Positions 1-10,208 of a DNA stretch of 64,000 nucleotides are shown here, one piece after another. This stretch comes from Desulfarculus baarsii DSM 2075 (GTDB taxonomy: Bacteria; Desulfobacterota; Desulfarculia; Desulfarculales; Desulfarculaceae): assembly GCF_000143965.1 (NCBI RefSeq), contig NC_014365.1:3499501-3563500 (forward strand). The letters are read 5' to 3'. The first letter of the stretch is position 1; every line of letters begins with the position of its first letter. Under the pieces are notes generated by a model that had not been told where the DNA came from, searched no databases, and saw nothing but the letters and a program-made list of their open reading frames with translations. A program made the position numbers and the translations under genes.

Positions 1-11
1 GGCGATCGCGT

Positions 12-467
12 TCAGCGGCGCAGGGCGCGCTCCATCTCGCGCTGCTGGTCACGCTCCTTGATCGAGGCGCGTTTATCGTGCAATTTCTTGCCCTTGGCCA
101 GGGCAAGCTCTACCTTGGCCCGGCCGTTTTTGAAGTATAACGCCAGCGGGATCAGGCTGTTGCCCTGCTCCTGGGTCTTGCTGGCCAGCTTGGCGATCTC
201 GCGCTTGTGCAAGAGCAGCTTGCGCTGACGGGTGGGCTCGTGGTTGTCGTAGTAGGCGAAGGGATAGGCCTGGATCTGGCAATTGACCAACCACAGCTCG
301 CCGTTTTTGATCTTGGCGTAGGCGTCGACCAGGCTGGCCTTGCCCAGGCGCAACGATTTGACCTCGGTGCCGGTGAGGACCATGCCGGCCTCGAAGCGGT
401 CGCCCAGTTCGTAGTTGAACCGCGCCTTGCGGTTGACGGCGATGATTTTGACGCCAGTTCCGGCCAT
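12..467 (-). CDS. smpB: SsrA-binding protein SmpB
   Basis: SmpB delivers tmRNA to stalled ribosomes for trans-translation in the cytoplasm. The 151-residue product has the usual family length. The N-terminal RNA-binding barrel shows [10 protein letters not shown] (residues 12-21) and a GTEVKSLR segment, and the basic C-terminal tail ([15 protein letters not shown]) is the part that enters the empty A site in known SmpB. I chose the ATG at 467 because a longer in-frame extension would lie inside ptsI and has no SmpB character. It is the last gene of the minus-strand run, 11 bases after ptsI. The tmRNA gene itself is not in the window. Confidence 0.97.
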   Translation of the reverse strand: MAGTGVKIIAVNRKARFNYELGDRFEAGMVLTGTEVKSLRLGKASLVDAYAKIKNGELWLVNCQIQAYPFAYYDNHEPTRQRKLLLHKREIAKLASKTQEQGNSLIPLALYFKNGRAKVELALAKGKKLHDKRASIKERDQQREMERALRR

Positions 468-478
468 GTCGCCCGCGC

Positions 479-2239
<1,761 letters not shown>

Positions 2240-2253
2240 TTCTTGGCCTTCGC

Positions 2254-3414
2254 TCAAGCTTCCTCTCCGAAACGATCCTCGAACAGACGCTCCAGGGCTT
2301 CCAGGGCCTGATGGGCTTGGCCGCCCATGGCCCGGGCCAGCAGTTCGCTGCCCTTGGGCGCGTCCAGGGCCAGGATGGACAAGACGCTGTCGGCCTCGGC
2401 CTCCACGCCGTCTTTGTGCAAAGTGATCTGGCAGTCGAAGCCGCCGGCCAATTCGGTTATCTTGGCCGCGGCCCTGGCGTGCAGGCCCAGGGCGTTGACC
2501 ACGCTGAGGACTCTTTCGTGTGGCTCTTGGTTGGCTGCGTCCATTTTGCTAGATTCTGGGGTGGTCGTGGCGCGCTCGCGGCCGCCCTTCAGCTCCATGA
2601 GTTTGTTGTAGATCGCTTTTCGCGTTTGCCCCGTGGCCGCCGCCACCCGCCGGGCCAGTTCACCCGGCGATTCCCGGCCCTCGGCCAGCCCGTCGATCAG
2701 CAGCCGCCGGGCCTGATCGGCCGTGTCGGCGGCCGGCGCGGCCTGGCCGGGGCCCAGCACCAGGGTGTATTCGCCCCGAGGCTCCTCACGGGCCGTGGCC
2801 GCCACCAACCCGGCGCAGGTGTCGCGCCAGATCTGTTCGTGGAGCTTGGTCAACTCGCGGGCCACGGTCAGGGGCCGATCGCCCAGGGTCTCCAGCAGGT
2901 CCACCGCCGTGCGCGGCAGGCGGTGAGGCCCCTCGAAAATCACCAGCGGCCAGCCGGTCTGGCCGGCCCGATGCAACAGCTCGCGCCGCGCGCCGGTCTT
3001 GGGCGGCAAAAAGCCCAGAAACACCACCGGCGAGGGCTCCAGCCCGGCCACGCTCAGCGCCGCGGCCAGGGCGCTGGGCCCGGCCACCGGGCAGAGCCTG
3101 TGCCCGGCCTCCAGGGCCAGGCGCACGACCACCGCGCCGGGATCGTTGACGCCGGGCGTGCCAGCGTCGGAGACCAGGGCCACGTCCTGACCCTCATCCA
3201 GGCGGCCGACGATCTCGCGGGCCGAGCGCTGGCGGTTGGCCTCGCGGCAACTGATCAACCGCTTGCCGCTCAAACCCAGATGGGCCAGCAACTTGCGCGC
3301 CCGCTCGACGCTCTCGGCGGCGATGACCCGGCACTGGGCCAGGGTCTGAGCGGCGCGGGGGCTCAGGTCGCCCAGATTGCCCAGGGGCGTGGCCACCACA
3401 AAGAGCGTGGCCAT
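2254..3414 (-). CDS. rsmI: RsmI (16S rRNA C1402 2'-O-methyltransferase) fused to a C-terminal HPr domain
   Basis: One uninterrupted 386-residue frame encodes two proteins that are normally separate. Residues 1 to about 278 are a complete RsmI, the SAM-dependent methylase of 16S rRNA C1402: VVATPLGNLGDLS at the start, SDAGTPGVNDPG (82-93), FEGPHRLPRT (160-169), and the C-terminal helix ending AIYNKLMEL. After a polar linker (279-298), residues 299-386 are an HPr domain. It has the phosphoacceptor histidine H312 in NALGLHARAAAK and a serine, S343, exactly 31 residues later, matching the His15/Ser46 spacing of HPr. An internal ATG at M291 (2542-2544) has no convincing ribosome site, so a true fusion is favoured over internal initiation. 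ptsI follows at once, which fits a working HPr. Confidence 0.9.
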   Translation of the reverse strand: MATLFVVATPLGNLGDLSPRAAQTLAQCRVIAAESVERARKLLAHLGLSGKRLISCREANRQRSAREIVGRLDEGQDVALVSDAGTPGVNDPGAVVVRLALEAGHRLCPVAGPSALAAALSVAGLEPSPVVFLGFLPPKTGARRELLHRAGQTGWPLVIFEGPHRLPRTAVDLLETLGDRPLTVARELTKLHEQIWRDTCAGLVAATAREEPRGEYTLVLGPGQAAPAADTADQARRLLIDGLAEGRESPGELARRVAAATGQTRKAIYNKLMELKGGRERATTTPESSKMDAANQEPHERVLSVVNALGLHARAAAKITELAGGFDCQITLHKDGVEAEADSVLSILALDAPKGSELLARAMGGQAHQALEALERLFEDRFGEEA

Positions 3415-3417
3415 CGC

Positions 3418-3777
3418 TCAGTCCCCCGGCCGGAAGGCGTCGGGCAGGTGTCGCACCCGCGCGCCACCGGCGGCCAGGTCCACGGCCACCACGTCAAAAC
3501 GGCAGACGGGCGGGCCTGGCGCGCCGGCCAGATAGGCCTGGGCCGCCTGGGCCAGCCGACGGCGCTTGCGCGCGTCCACGGCCTCCTCGGGCAGGCCGCA
3601 AGCCGCGCCGCTACGCCCCTTGACCTCCACGAAAACCAACACATCGCCATCCCAGGCGATCAAATCAAGCTCGCCGGCCGTGGTGCGCACATTGGCGCCC
3701 ACCACGCGCATGCCCAGGGCCTCCAGCCGACCCCTGGCCAGGGCCTCGGCCTCCTCGCCCAAGCGCGGCCTAGGCAT
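3418..3777 (-). CDS. yraN: YraN/UPF0102 family endonuclease-like protein
   Basis: The 119-residue product matches the UPF0102 family in length and in its core, GELDLIAWDGDVLVFVEVKGR (about residues 35-55). The Glu-Asp-(Glu-x-Lys) arrangement there resembles a restriction-endonuclease-like or Holliday-junction-resolvase fold. The biochemical role of the family is poorly defined. It overlaps the end of rnhB by 8 bases and precedes rsmI-hpr; rnhB-yraN is a common gene order in Proteobacteria. Start ATG at 3777. Confidence 0.9.
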   Translation of the reverse strand: MPRPRLGEEAEALARGRLEALGMRVVGANVRTTAGELDLIAWDGDVLVFVEVKGRSGAACGLPEEAVDARKRRRLAQAAQAYLAGAPGPPVCRFDVVAVDLAAGGARVRHLPDAFRPGD

Positions 3778-4423
3778 CGCCCCAGGCCAAAGGCATCTGG
3801 GCCACGTCGGCGTAGGAGCGCCGGTGGATCGGGCAGGGCCCGAACCTGGCCAGGGCCTCTTTGTGCTGAGGGGTCGGGTAGCCCTTGTTGGCCGCGAAAT
3901 TGTATTGCGGCCAACGCTCGTGCAATCGCGCCATCAGCCCGTCGCGCCAAACCTTGGCCAGGATGCTGGCTGCGGCGATGCAACGGCATGAGGCGTCTCC
4001 ACCCACGACGGCTTTTTGGGGCAAATCCAGAGGCGTGACGAAACGGCCGTCGACCAACAGGAAATCGGGCCGCGGGCGCAATTGCTCCACGGCCCGGCTC
4101 ATGGCCAAAAGCGAGGCGTTGTGGATGTTGAGGCGGTCGATCTCGTCGGCCTCGACCACGGCCACGGCCCAACCGGCCGCGTCGGCCTTGATGCGCTCGG
4201 CCAGAAACTCCCGCCGCGCCGCGCTCAGACGCTTGGAGTCGTCGACTCCGGGGTCGGGCCAATCGGCGCGCAACATCACCGCGGCGGCCACCACCGGCCC
4301 GGCCAACGGCCCGCGGCCGGCCTCGTCGGCCCCCGCCAGCAAGCGGCAGCCCCGCCGCCACAAGAGCATTTCCTCGTGGCCGACCGGCCCAGGCGCGCAG
4401 CCCTTGGCCGCCGCCCCGCCCAC
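3770..4423 (-). CDS. rnhB: Ribonuclease HII
   Basis: RNase HII cuts RNA of RNA-DNA hybrids and removes single misincorporated ribonucleotides. The 217-residue product has the catalytic Asp-Glu in GADEAGRGPLAGP (about 31-43), DDSKRL, the acidic segment LLVDGR and the C-terminal HRRSYAD. The start is a GTG at 4423, three bases after the rplS stop; an internal ATG (residue 19, MLLWRRG) is a possible alternative. It is translationally linked to rplS upstream and yraN downstream. Confidence 0.95.
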   Translation of the reverse strand: MGGAAAKGCAPGPVGHEEMLLWRRGCRLLAGADEAGRGPLAGPVVAAAVMLRADWPDPGVDDSKRLSAARREFLAERIKADAAGWAVAVVEADEIDRLNIHNASLLAMSRAVEQLRPRPDFLLVDGRFVTPLDLPQKAVVGGDASCRCIAAASILAKVWRDGLMARLHERWPQYNFAANKGYPTPQHKEALARFGPCPIHRRSYADVAQMPLAWGDA

Positions 4424-4425
4424 GG

Positions 4426-4773
4426 CTAGTTGCGCCCCTTCTCCTTGAGACGGGCGGCTTTGCCGCGCAGGCCACGCAGGAAGTAGATGCGGCCCTGGCG
4501 CACCTTGCCCTCGGTGACCACTTCGACCCTGTCGATGACCGGCGAGTGCAACGGGAAGATGCGCTCCACGCCCACGCCGTAGGAGATCTTGCGCACGGTG
4601 AAAGTCTCGCCCGGACCATGGCCCCGGCGGCGCAGCACCACGCCCTGGAAGACCTGGATGCGCTCTTTTTCACCTTCTTTGATCCGCACGTGCACCTTCA
4701 CCGTGTCGCCGCCGCGAAAATCGGGAATGTCCACGCGCTTCTGCTCGAGAGCGAGCATTTCGATGGCGTCCAT
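4426..4773 (-). CDS. rplS: 50S ribosomal protein L19
   Basis: The 115-residue product is L19, at the 30S-50S interface. Recognisable segments are the N-terminal [32 protein letters not shown] and the C-terminal [14 protein letters not shown]. The ATG at 4773 is supported by a GGGAG ribosome site 8 bases upstream; an earlier TTG would add five residues. It follows trmD in the classical rpsP-rimM-trmD-rplS order. The 88-base gap before it carries a terminator-like hairpin. Confidence 0.97.
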   Translation of the reverse strand: MDAIEMLALEQKRVDIPDFRGGDTVKVHVRIKEGEKERIQVFQGVVLRRRGHGPGETFTVRKISYGVGVERIFPLHSPVIDRVEVVTEGKVRQGRIYFLRGLRGKAARLKEKGRN

Positions 4774-4804
4774 CACTAAAACTCCCAAAAAGCTGTGCGC
4801 GGGG

Positions 4805-4824
4805 AAAAAAGCGCCGCCGCGCTT
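4805..4824 (-). terminator. Terminator-like hairpin between trmD and rplS
   Basis: Read on the minus strand, AAGCGC, a GGCG loop and GCGCTT form a perfect 6-bp stem (4809-4824) followed by a further run of T. It lies in the leader of rplS, inside an otherwise continuous operon, about 30 bases before the rplS start. It could be a partial terminator or attenuator that sets L19 level. A second GC-rich palindrome (GGCCCGG/CCGGGCC, about 4835-4852) sits just upstream on the transcript. Confidence 0.45.
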
Positions 4825-4861
4825 GTTGGCTTGGGCCGGCCCGGACCGGGCCGCGCATAAT

Positions 4862-5599
4862 CTATCCTATATTATCCTGATCCGCCACCTCATCCAGCAG
4901 GGCCAGGTCCGTTTCACTCAAACGCGCCTTGGCCAGCAGGTCCGGCCGACGGGCCCTGGTGCGGGCCAGCGACTGGGCCCGCCGCCAGCGGGCGATCAAT
5001 GCGTGATTGCCGCCCAGCAGCACTTCCGGCGTCTCAAGCCCCCGAAAAACCGCCGGCCGCGTGTAGTGGGGGTGCTCCAGCAGGCCGTCGGCAAAGCTGT
5101 CGCTGGCCGCCGAATCCTCCGAGCCCAACACTCCCGGCAACAGCCGGCTCACCGCGTCCACCACGCAAAGGGCCGCCAACTCGCCGCCGGAAATGACGAA
5201 ATCGCCCACCGAAAGCTCGTCGTCGACCTTCAACCGCCGAAAGCGCTCGTCCACGCCCTCGTAGCGGCCGCAGACCAGAATCAGCCGCGGCAAACGAGCC
5301 AGTTCCTCGGCCACGGCCTGATCGAAACGCCGGCCCTGGGGCGAAAGCAAGATCACCGGCCCGGCCGGCTCGGGCTCCAGGCTCTCCAGGGCCGCGCACA
5401 ACGGCCCGGCCATCATCACCATGCCGCAGCCGCCGCCATAGGGCGTATCATCGACCACGTGGTGGCGGCCCAGGCCAAAGGGCCGCACGTCCAGCGGCCG
5501 CACGGCGATCAGCCCGGCCTTCTGGGCCCGGCCCAGGATCGACGCCTGGGCGTAGGCCTGGCAGACCTCGGGCAGCAGGGTGAGGATGTCGAATATCAT
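4862..5599 (-). CDS. trmD: tRNA (guanine-N1-)-methyltransferase TrmD
   Basis: TrmD methylates G37 of tRNAs with a GG anticodon context, preventing +1 frameshifts. The 245-residue SPOUT methylase has the N-terminal [24 protein letters not shown], the knotted SAM site [13 protein letters not shown] and the following [14 protein letters not shown]. The C-terminal domain contains [12 protein letters not shown]. The product ends DQDNIG. It starts 13 bases after the rimM stop, in the conserved ribosomal and tRNA-modification run. Confidence 0.97.
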   Translation of the reverse strand: MIFDILTLLPEVCQAYAQASILGRAQKAGLIAVRPLDVRPFGLGRHHVVDDTPYGGGCGMVMMAGPLCAALESLEPEPAGPVILLSPQGRRFDQAVAEELARLPRLILVCGRYEGVDERFRRLKVDDELSVGDFVISGGELAALCVVDAVSRLLPGVLGSEDSAASDSFADGLLEHPHYTRPAVFRGLETPEVLLGGNHALIARWRRAQSLARTRARRPDLLAKARLSETDLALLDEVADQDNIG

Positions 5600-5612
5600 C
5601 TCGTGGCCCGCC

Positions 5613-6152
5613 CTAGGGCTCGTCCCAGCCCTGGGCCTCCAACAGGCCCTCGGGCGGATCGACCACCACCAACCCGGCGGCCAGGTCCATTTCGACCAAC
5701 ACGCCCTCGACCAGAGGGATCATGGCCTCCTTGCCACCGGGGCCACGCAACACCAGGTTGTCGTGGGCGCCGTTGTCGGTCAGGGCGAAAACATGGCCCA
5801 GGTCTTGACCTTGGGCCGTGCGCGCCCGCGCGCCGATCAGCTCGAACCAGTAAAACTCGTCGTCGGCCAGGGGCGGCAGGTCTTCCCGGCGCAGATAAAG
5901 CCAGGCCCCACCCAGCGCCGCGGCGTCTTCCCGCGTGGTCACGCCTTCCAGGGTCATCAGCAATCGGCCGCCGTGCCAGCGCGCGCCCAGCAGGCGGTAT
6001 GGCTTGGCCACGCCGGGCTCGGCCCCCAGATAGACCACGCCCGCCCGCGCGAACACCTCGTGGTCTTCGGCGAACGAGCTTATCTTGACCTCGCCCCGCA
6101 GGCCGAACGAGCCCGCCGAACGACCCATGGTCACAAGGCGTTGGGCCGGCAT
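5613..6152 (-). CDS. rimM: Ribosome maturation factor RimM
   Basis: RimM helps mature the 30S head and binds S19. The 179-residue product has the N-terminal [15 protein letters not shown] segment and a C-terminal PRC barrel around [13 protein letters not shown] and [14 protein letters not shown]. The start ATG lies two bases after the khpA stop, indicating translational coupling. Confidence 0.94.
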   Translation of the reverse strand: MPAQRLVTMGRSAGSFGLRGEVKISSFAEDHEVFARAGVVYLGAEPGVAKPYRLLGARWHGGRLLMTLEGVTTREDAAALGGAWLYLRREDLPPLADDEFYWFELIGARARTAQGQDLGHVFALTDNGAHDNLVLRGPGGKEAMIPLVEGVLVEMDLAAGLVVVDPPEGLLEAQGWDEP

Positions 6153-6154
6153 CG

Positions 6155-6385
6155 CTACTCGATGATCTCCAGCACCGCCCGCTTGCGGATCTTGGTCGAG
6201 GCCGCGCTGAGGATGGTGCGCATGGCCCGGGCCGTGCGGCCCTGCTTGCCGATGACCTTGCCCAAGTCTTCCTTGGCCACCTTCAACTCGATCACCGAGG
6301 TCTGCTCGCCTTCTATCTCGCCCACTTCAACTTGCTCCGGATTGTCGACCAATGCCTGCGCAATGTACTTGATCAGCTCCTTCAT
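6155..6385 (-). CDS. khpA: KH-domain RNA-binding protein KhpA
   Basis: The 76-residue protein is almost entirely one KH domain, with the signature [15 protein letters not shown] (about residues 43-57) and a C-terminal VLEIIE strand. KhpA proteins (formerly UPF0109) bind RNA, often with KhpB/Jag. Its position between rpsP and rimM is the conserved one in many bacteria. A ribosome site GGAGG lies just before the ATG at 6385. Confidence 0.94.
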   Translation of the reverse strand: MKELIKYIAQALVDNPEQVEVGEIEGEQTSVIELKVAKEDLGKVIGKQGRTARAMRTILSAASTKIRKRAVLEIIE

Positions 6386-6458
6386 AGAGCACCTCCGTAG
6401 GAGTGGCGGAATGGGAACGGCGGCGAAGACCGCGGCGCGTCAAGCCAATAGGCGCTCT

Positions 6459-6716
6459 CTACTCGGCGGCGGCGGACAACAGGCCCCGGGCCTTGAGCAG
6501 GCTGGCCACGGTGTCGGTGCACTGGGCCCCGCTGGCCAGCCACTTGCCCAGGACGTCGGCCTTGACGTTGACCGCGGCCGGGTTCTGGTTGGGGTCGTAG
6601 GTGCCGACGATCTCTAGAAAACGCCCGTCACGCTTGCCCTGGGAGTCGGCGGCGACGATGCGGTAGATGGGTTTTCTCTTGGCGCCCATGCGGGTCAGTC
6701 TGATTTTTACGGCCAT
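6459..6716 (-). CDS. rpsP: 30S ribosomal protein S16
   Basis: The 85-residue product is S16, with MAVKIRLTRMGAKRKP at the N-terminus and the RIVAADSQGKRDGRF and VGTYDPNQNP segments. It lies between ffh and khpA on the minus strand. The 73 bases between it and khpA hold no other gene that I can support. Confidence 0.97.
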   Translation of the reverse strand: MAVKIRLTRMGAKRKPIYRIVAADSQGKRDGRFLEIVGTYDPNQNPAAVNVKADVLGKWLASGAQCTDTVASLLKARGLLSAAAE

Positions 6717-6752
6717 TATTTCGTTTCCGCTTTTGTGTGCCTGGTTATCGGA

Positions 6753-8090
<1,338 letters not shown>

Positions 8091-8173
8091 CGGCAACCAG
8101 ATTTCCGCTATAACTCGCTTCGCGTGATATGGGCGCACCTGACCCTTGCGTGGATGGCCCCACGAAAGAATGG

Positions 8174-8202
8174 ATTATATTGGATGCCCCCGCAACCGTC
8201 AA
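8174..8202 (-). promoter_or_regulatory. Sigma-70 promoter for the ffh-rpsP-...-smpB operon
   Basis: On the minus strand TTGACG (8197-8202) is followed by exactly 17 bases and TATAAT (8174-8179). This is a near-consensus housekeeping promoter and the only good one seen before the eleven-gene minus-strand run. The expected transcript start is about 75 bases before the ffh ATG. Confidence 0.75.
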
Positions 8203-8287
8203 CCAACGGCCGCGCCTTTTTCCCCGAGCCGCGCTTGCGCCTCTTGTGAAAATATACCATCCCTCGCGCTCGGGATTCAATTGCTTG

Positions 8288-8316
8288 TTGCCAGCCTTTC
8301 GGCCCGGACCTAAAAT
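8288..8316 (+). promoter_or_regulatory. Sigma-70 promoter for the DUF1786-thiF-recN operon
   Basis: TTGCCA (8288-8293), 17 bases, TAAAAT (8311-8316), on the plus strand, 28 bases before the ATG at 8344. It is divergent from the ffh promoter; the 253-base gap between the two genes holds these two promoters and no other gene. Confidence 0.55.
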
Positions 8317-8343
8317 CCAATCTCGACCACAAGGAGCGACGCC

Positions 8344-9396
8344 ATGGCCCTGCAAAGCCTATTATGCCTCGACGTGGGCGGCGGCACCCAGGATATTCTC
8401 TTCTGGCGGGCCGATCGCCCCATCGAAAACGCCCTGAAGATGGTTCTGCCCTCGCCAACCCAGATCGTGGCCAAACGCATCCAACGGGCCACGCGCCAGG
8501 GCCGGCCGGTGTTTCTGAACGGCTGGCTGATGGGCGGCGGGGCCATGGCCAAAGCCGCGCGGGATCACGTGGCGGCGGGGCTGGCCTTCCAGGCCACGGC
8601 CCGGGCCGCCGCCAGCTTTCACGACGACCCCGAGCGCGTGCGGGCCATGGGTTTCACGATTGGCGCGCGACCGCCGGCCGGCGCGGCCCGCATCCACGCC
8701 TCCGATCTGGACATGAAGGCCCTGCGCGCCATCTGCCTGGCCTGCGAGATCGACCTGCCGCCGCGCCTGGCCGTGGCCCTGTGCGACCACGGCTTCAGCC
8801 CGCGCTTTTCCAACCGCAAGTTCCGCTTCGCCCAGTGGGAGCGCTTTTTGGCCGGCGGCGGCCGCCCGCTCGCGTTGATCGGCGACGATCCGCCCCCCAG
8901 CCAGACCCGCCTGCGCGCGGCCAGCGCCCAGTGGCCCGGCTGCCTGGTCATGGACACCGCCGCCGCCGCCCTCTGGGGGGCCCTGCAAGACCCGCTGGCG
9001 GCCGCCCACGCCGGGCGGGGCCTGTGTTTGGTCAACCTGGGCAACGAGCACGCCGTGGCCTTTCTGGTGGCCGACGGCCGGGTCTGGGCCGTCTACGAAC
9101 ACCACACCGGCCTGCTCACCCCCGCCTTGCTGGCCGATCACCTGGCGCGCTTCATCACCGGCCGCATCAGCGACGCCGAGGTCTTTGACGGCCGGGGCCA
9201 CGGCTGCGCCCGCGCCGCCGGCGCGCCAGACGAGCCAACCACGCCCATCTTCGTCACCGGGCCCCAACGGGCCCTGGCCCGCGATTTGGGCTGGACCGTG
9301 GCCGCGCCCCACGGCGACGTGATGCTCTCGGGCTGCTTTGGCCTGCTGGCCGCGGCCCAGGCCCTGGACGCCCAGCGAGCCGCGCCCCGATCATGA
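8344..9396 (+). CDS. DUF1786 family protein (ASKHA-like fold), function unknown
   Basis: The 350-residue protein begins SLLCLDVGGGTQDILFW, the hallmark of DUF1786 proteins. The glycine-rich DVGGGTQD resembles the phosphate-1 loop of the actin/hexokinase/Hsp70 nucleotide-binding fold. A second glycine-rich turn, VNLGNEHAVAFLV (about 235-247), and VMLSGCFGLLAA near the C-terminus would fit the rest of that fold. No catalytic role is established for the family. A strong AAGGAG site precedes the ATG. The stop overlaps the next start by four bases (ATGA), so it is co-translated with the E1-like gene. Confidence 0.8.
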   Translation: MALQSLLCLDVGGGTQDILFWRADRPIENALKMVLPSPTQIVAKRIQRATRQGRPVFLNGWLMGGGAMAKAARDHVAAGLAFQATARAAASFHDDPERVRAMGFTIGARPPAGAARIHASDLDMKALRAICLACEIDLPPRLAVALCDHGFSPRFSNRKFRFAQWERFLAGGGRPLALIGDDPPPSQTRLRAASAQWPGCLVMDTAAAALWGALQDPLAAAHAGRGLCLVNLGNEHAVAFLVADGRVWAVYEHHTGLLTPALLADHLARFITGRISDAEVFDGRGHGCARAAGAPDEPTTPIFVTGPQRALARDLGWTVAAPHGDVMLSGCFGLLAAAQALDAQRAAPRS

Positions 9397-10205
9397 GCCG
9401 CCCGCCCGCCACGCCGGTGATGTTCCAGCGCCAGATGGGCTATCTGGGCGCCGAGGAACAACAGCGCCTGGCCCAGGCCAGCGTGGCCGTGCTGGGCCTG
9501 GGCGGCGTGGGCGGGGTCTGCGCCGAGCTGCTGGTCAGGGCCGGCGTGGGCCATCTGCTGCTCGGCGATGGCGACCGTTTCGAGCCCACCAACCTGAACC
9601 GCCAGATCGGGGCCACCGGCGAGACCATGGGCCAGGCCAAGGAGGCCGTCACCGCCGCCCGCCTGGCCCTGATCAACCCCCAGGCCCGCCTGGCCATCAT
9701 CCCGCCCCTGGGCGGCCACGGCTGGCGACCGGACCTGCTGGCGGGCCGGGACGCCGTGATCCTGGCCGCCGACGCGCCCCGCGCGGCGCTGATGGCCCTG
9801 CGCGCCGCCCGCCGGGGCCACGCGCCCCTGGTCGAGGCCGTGGCCCTGCCGACGATCCAGATCCGGGCCTTCGACCCCCAAGGCCCCGACCCCGAGGACG
9901 GCATGGCCACCCAGGGCCGGCCCCTGAGCGATTTCTCCGACGAGGCCCTGAGCCAGGCCATGGCCGAGGGCCCCCTGGCCGCCTGGCTGGAGGGCGACGG
10001 TTCGCCCCTGGCCCTGAGTCCGGCCATGCTGCTGGCCATGGCCCAGGGTCACTCCGCCCTGAGCTTTGGCCCCCACGTCTGGCTGGCCGGAGCCTTGGCC
10101 GCCTTGGAGTGCCTGAAAATCATCCTGGGCCGGGGCGTGGTGGCCTGGCATCCCGGCCGCGCCGCCCTGGACCCTTGCTTGTGGCGGCTTTTCCTGGCAG
10201 AGTGA
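9393..10205 (+). CDS. ThiF/MoeB/HesA family E1-like adenylyltransferase
   Basis: The 270-residue protein has the E1-like nucleotide-binding core: VAVLGLGGVGGVCAELLVRAG (about 31-51), the acidic strand DGDRFEPTNLNRQ with the conserved Asn-Arg pair, and GQAKEAV. E1-like enzymes adenylate the C-terminus of a ubiquitin-like sulfur carrier or another carboxylate. It lacks the paired CxxC zinc motifs of MoeB/ThiF, and no conserved catalytic cysteine is evident after the adenylation core, so a sulfur-relay role is uncertain. TcdA-like tRNA t6A dehydratase activity is an alternative, not clearly supported. It overlaps DUF1786 by four bases and ends three bases before recN. Confidence 0.8.
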   Translation: MSRPPATPVMFQRQMGYLGAEEQQRLAQASVAVLGLGGVGGVCAELLVRAGVGHLLLGDGDRFEPTNLNRQIGATGETMGQAKEAVTAARLALINPQARLAIIPPLGGHGWRPDLLAGRDAVILAADAPRAALMALRAARRGHAPLVEAVALPTIQIRAFDPQGPDPEDGMATQGRPLSDFSDEALSQAMAEGPLAAWLEGDGSPLALSPAMLLAMAQGHSALSFGPHVWLAGALAALECLKIILGRGVVAWHPGRAALDPCLWRLFLAE

Positions 10206-10208
10206 GCC

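Noticed and set aside
2542-2544. HPr as a separate gene starting at the internal ATG
   Set aside because: No ribosome-binding site lies upstream and there is no stop between RsmI and HPr. The fusion reading is simpler, though internal initiation cannot be excluded.
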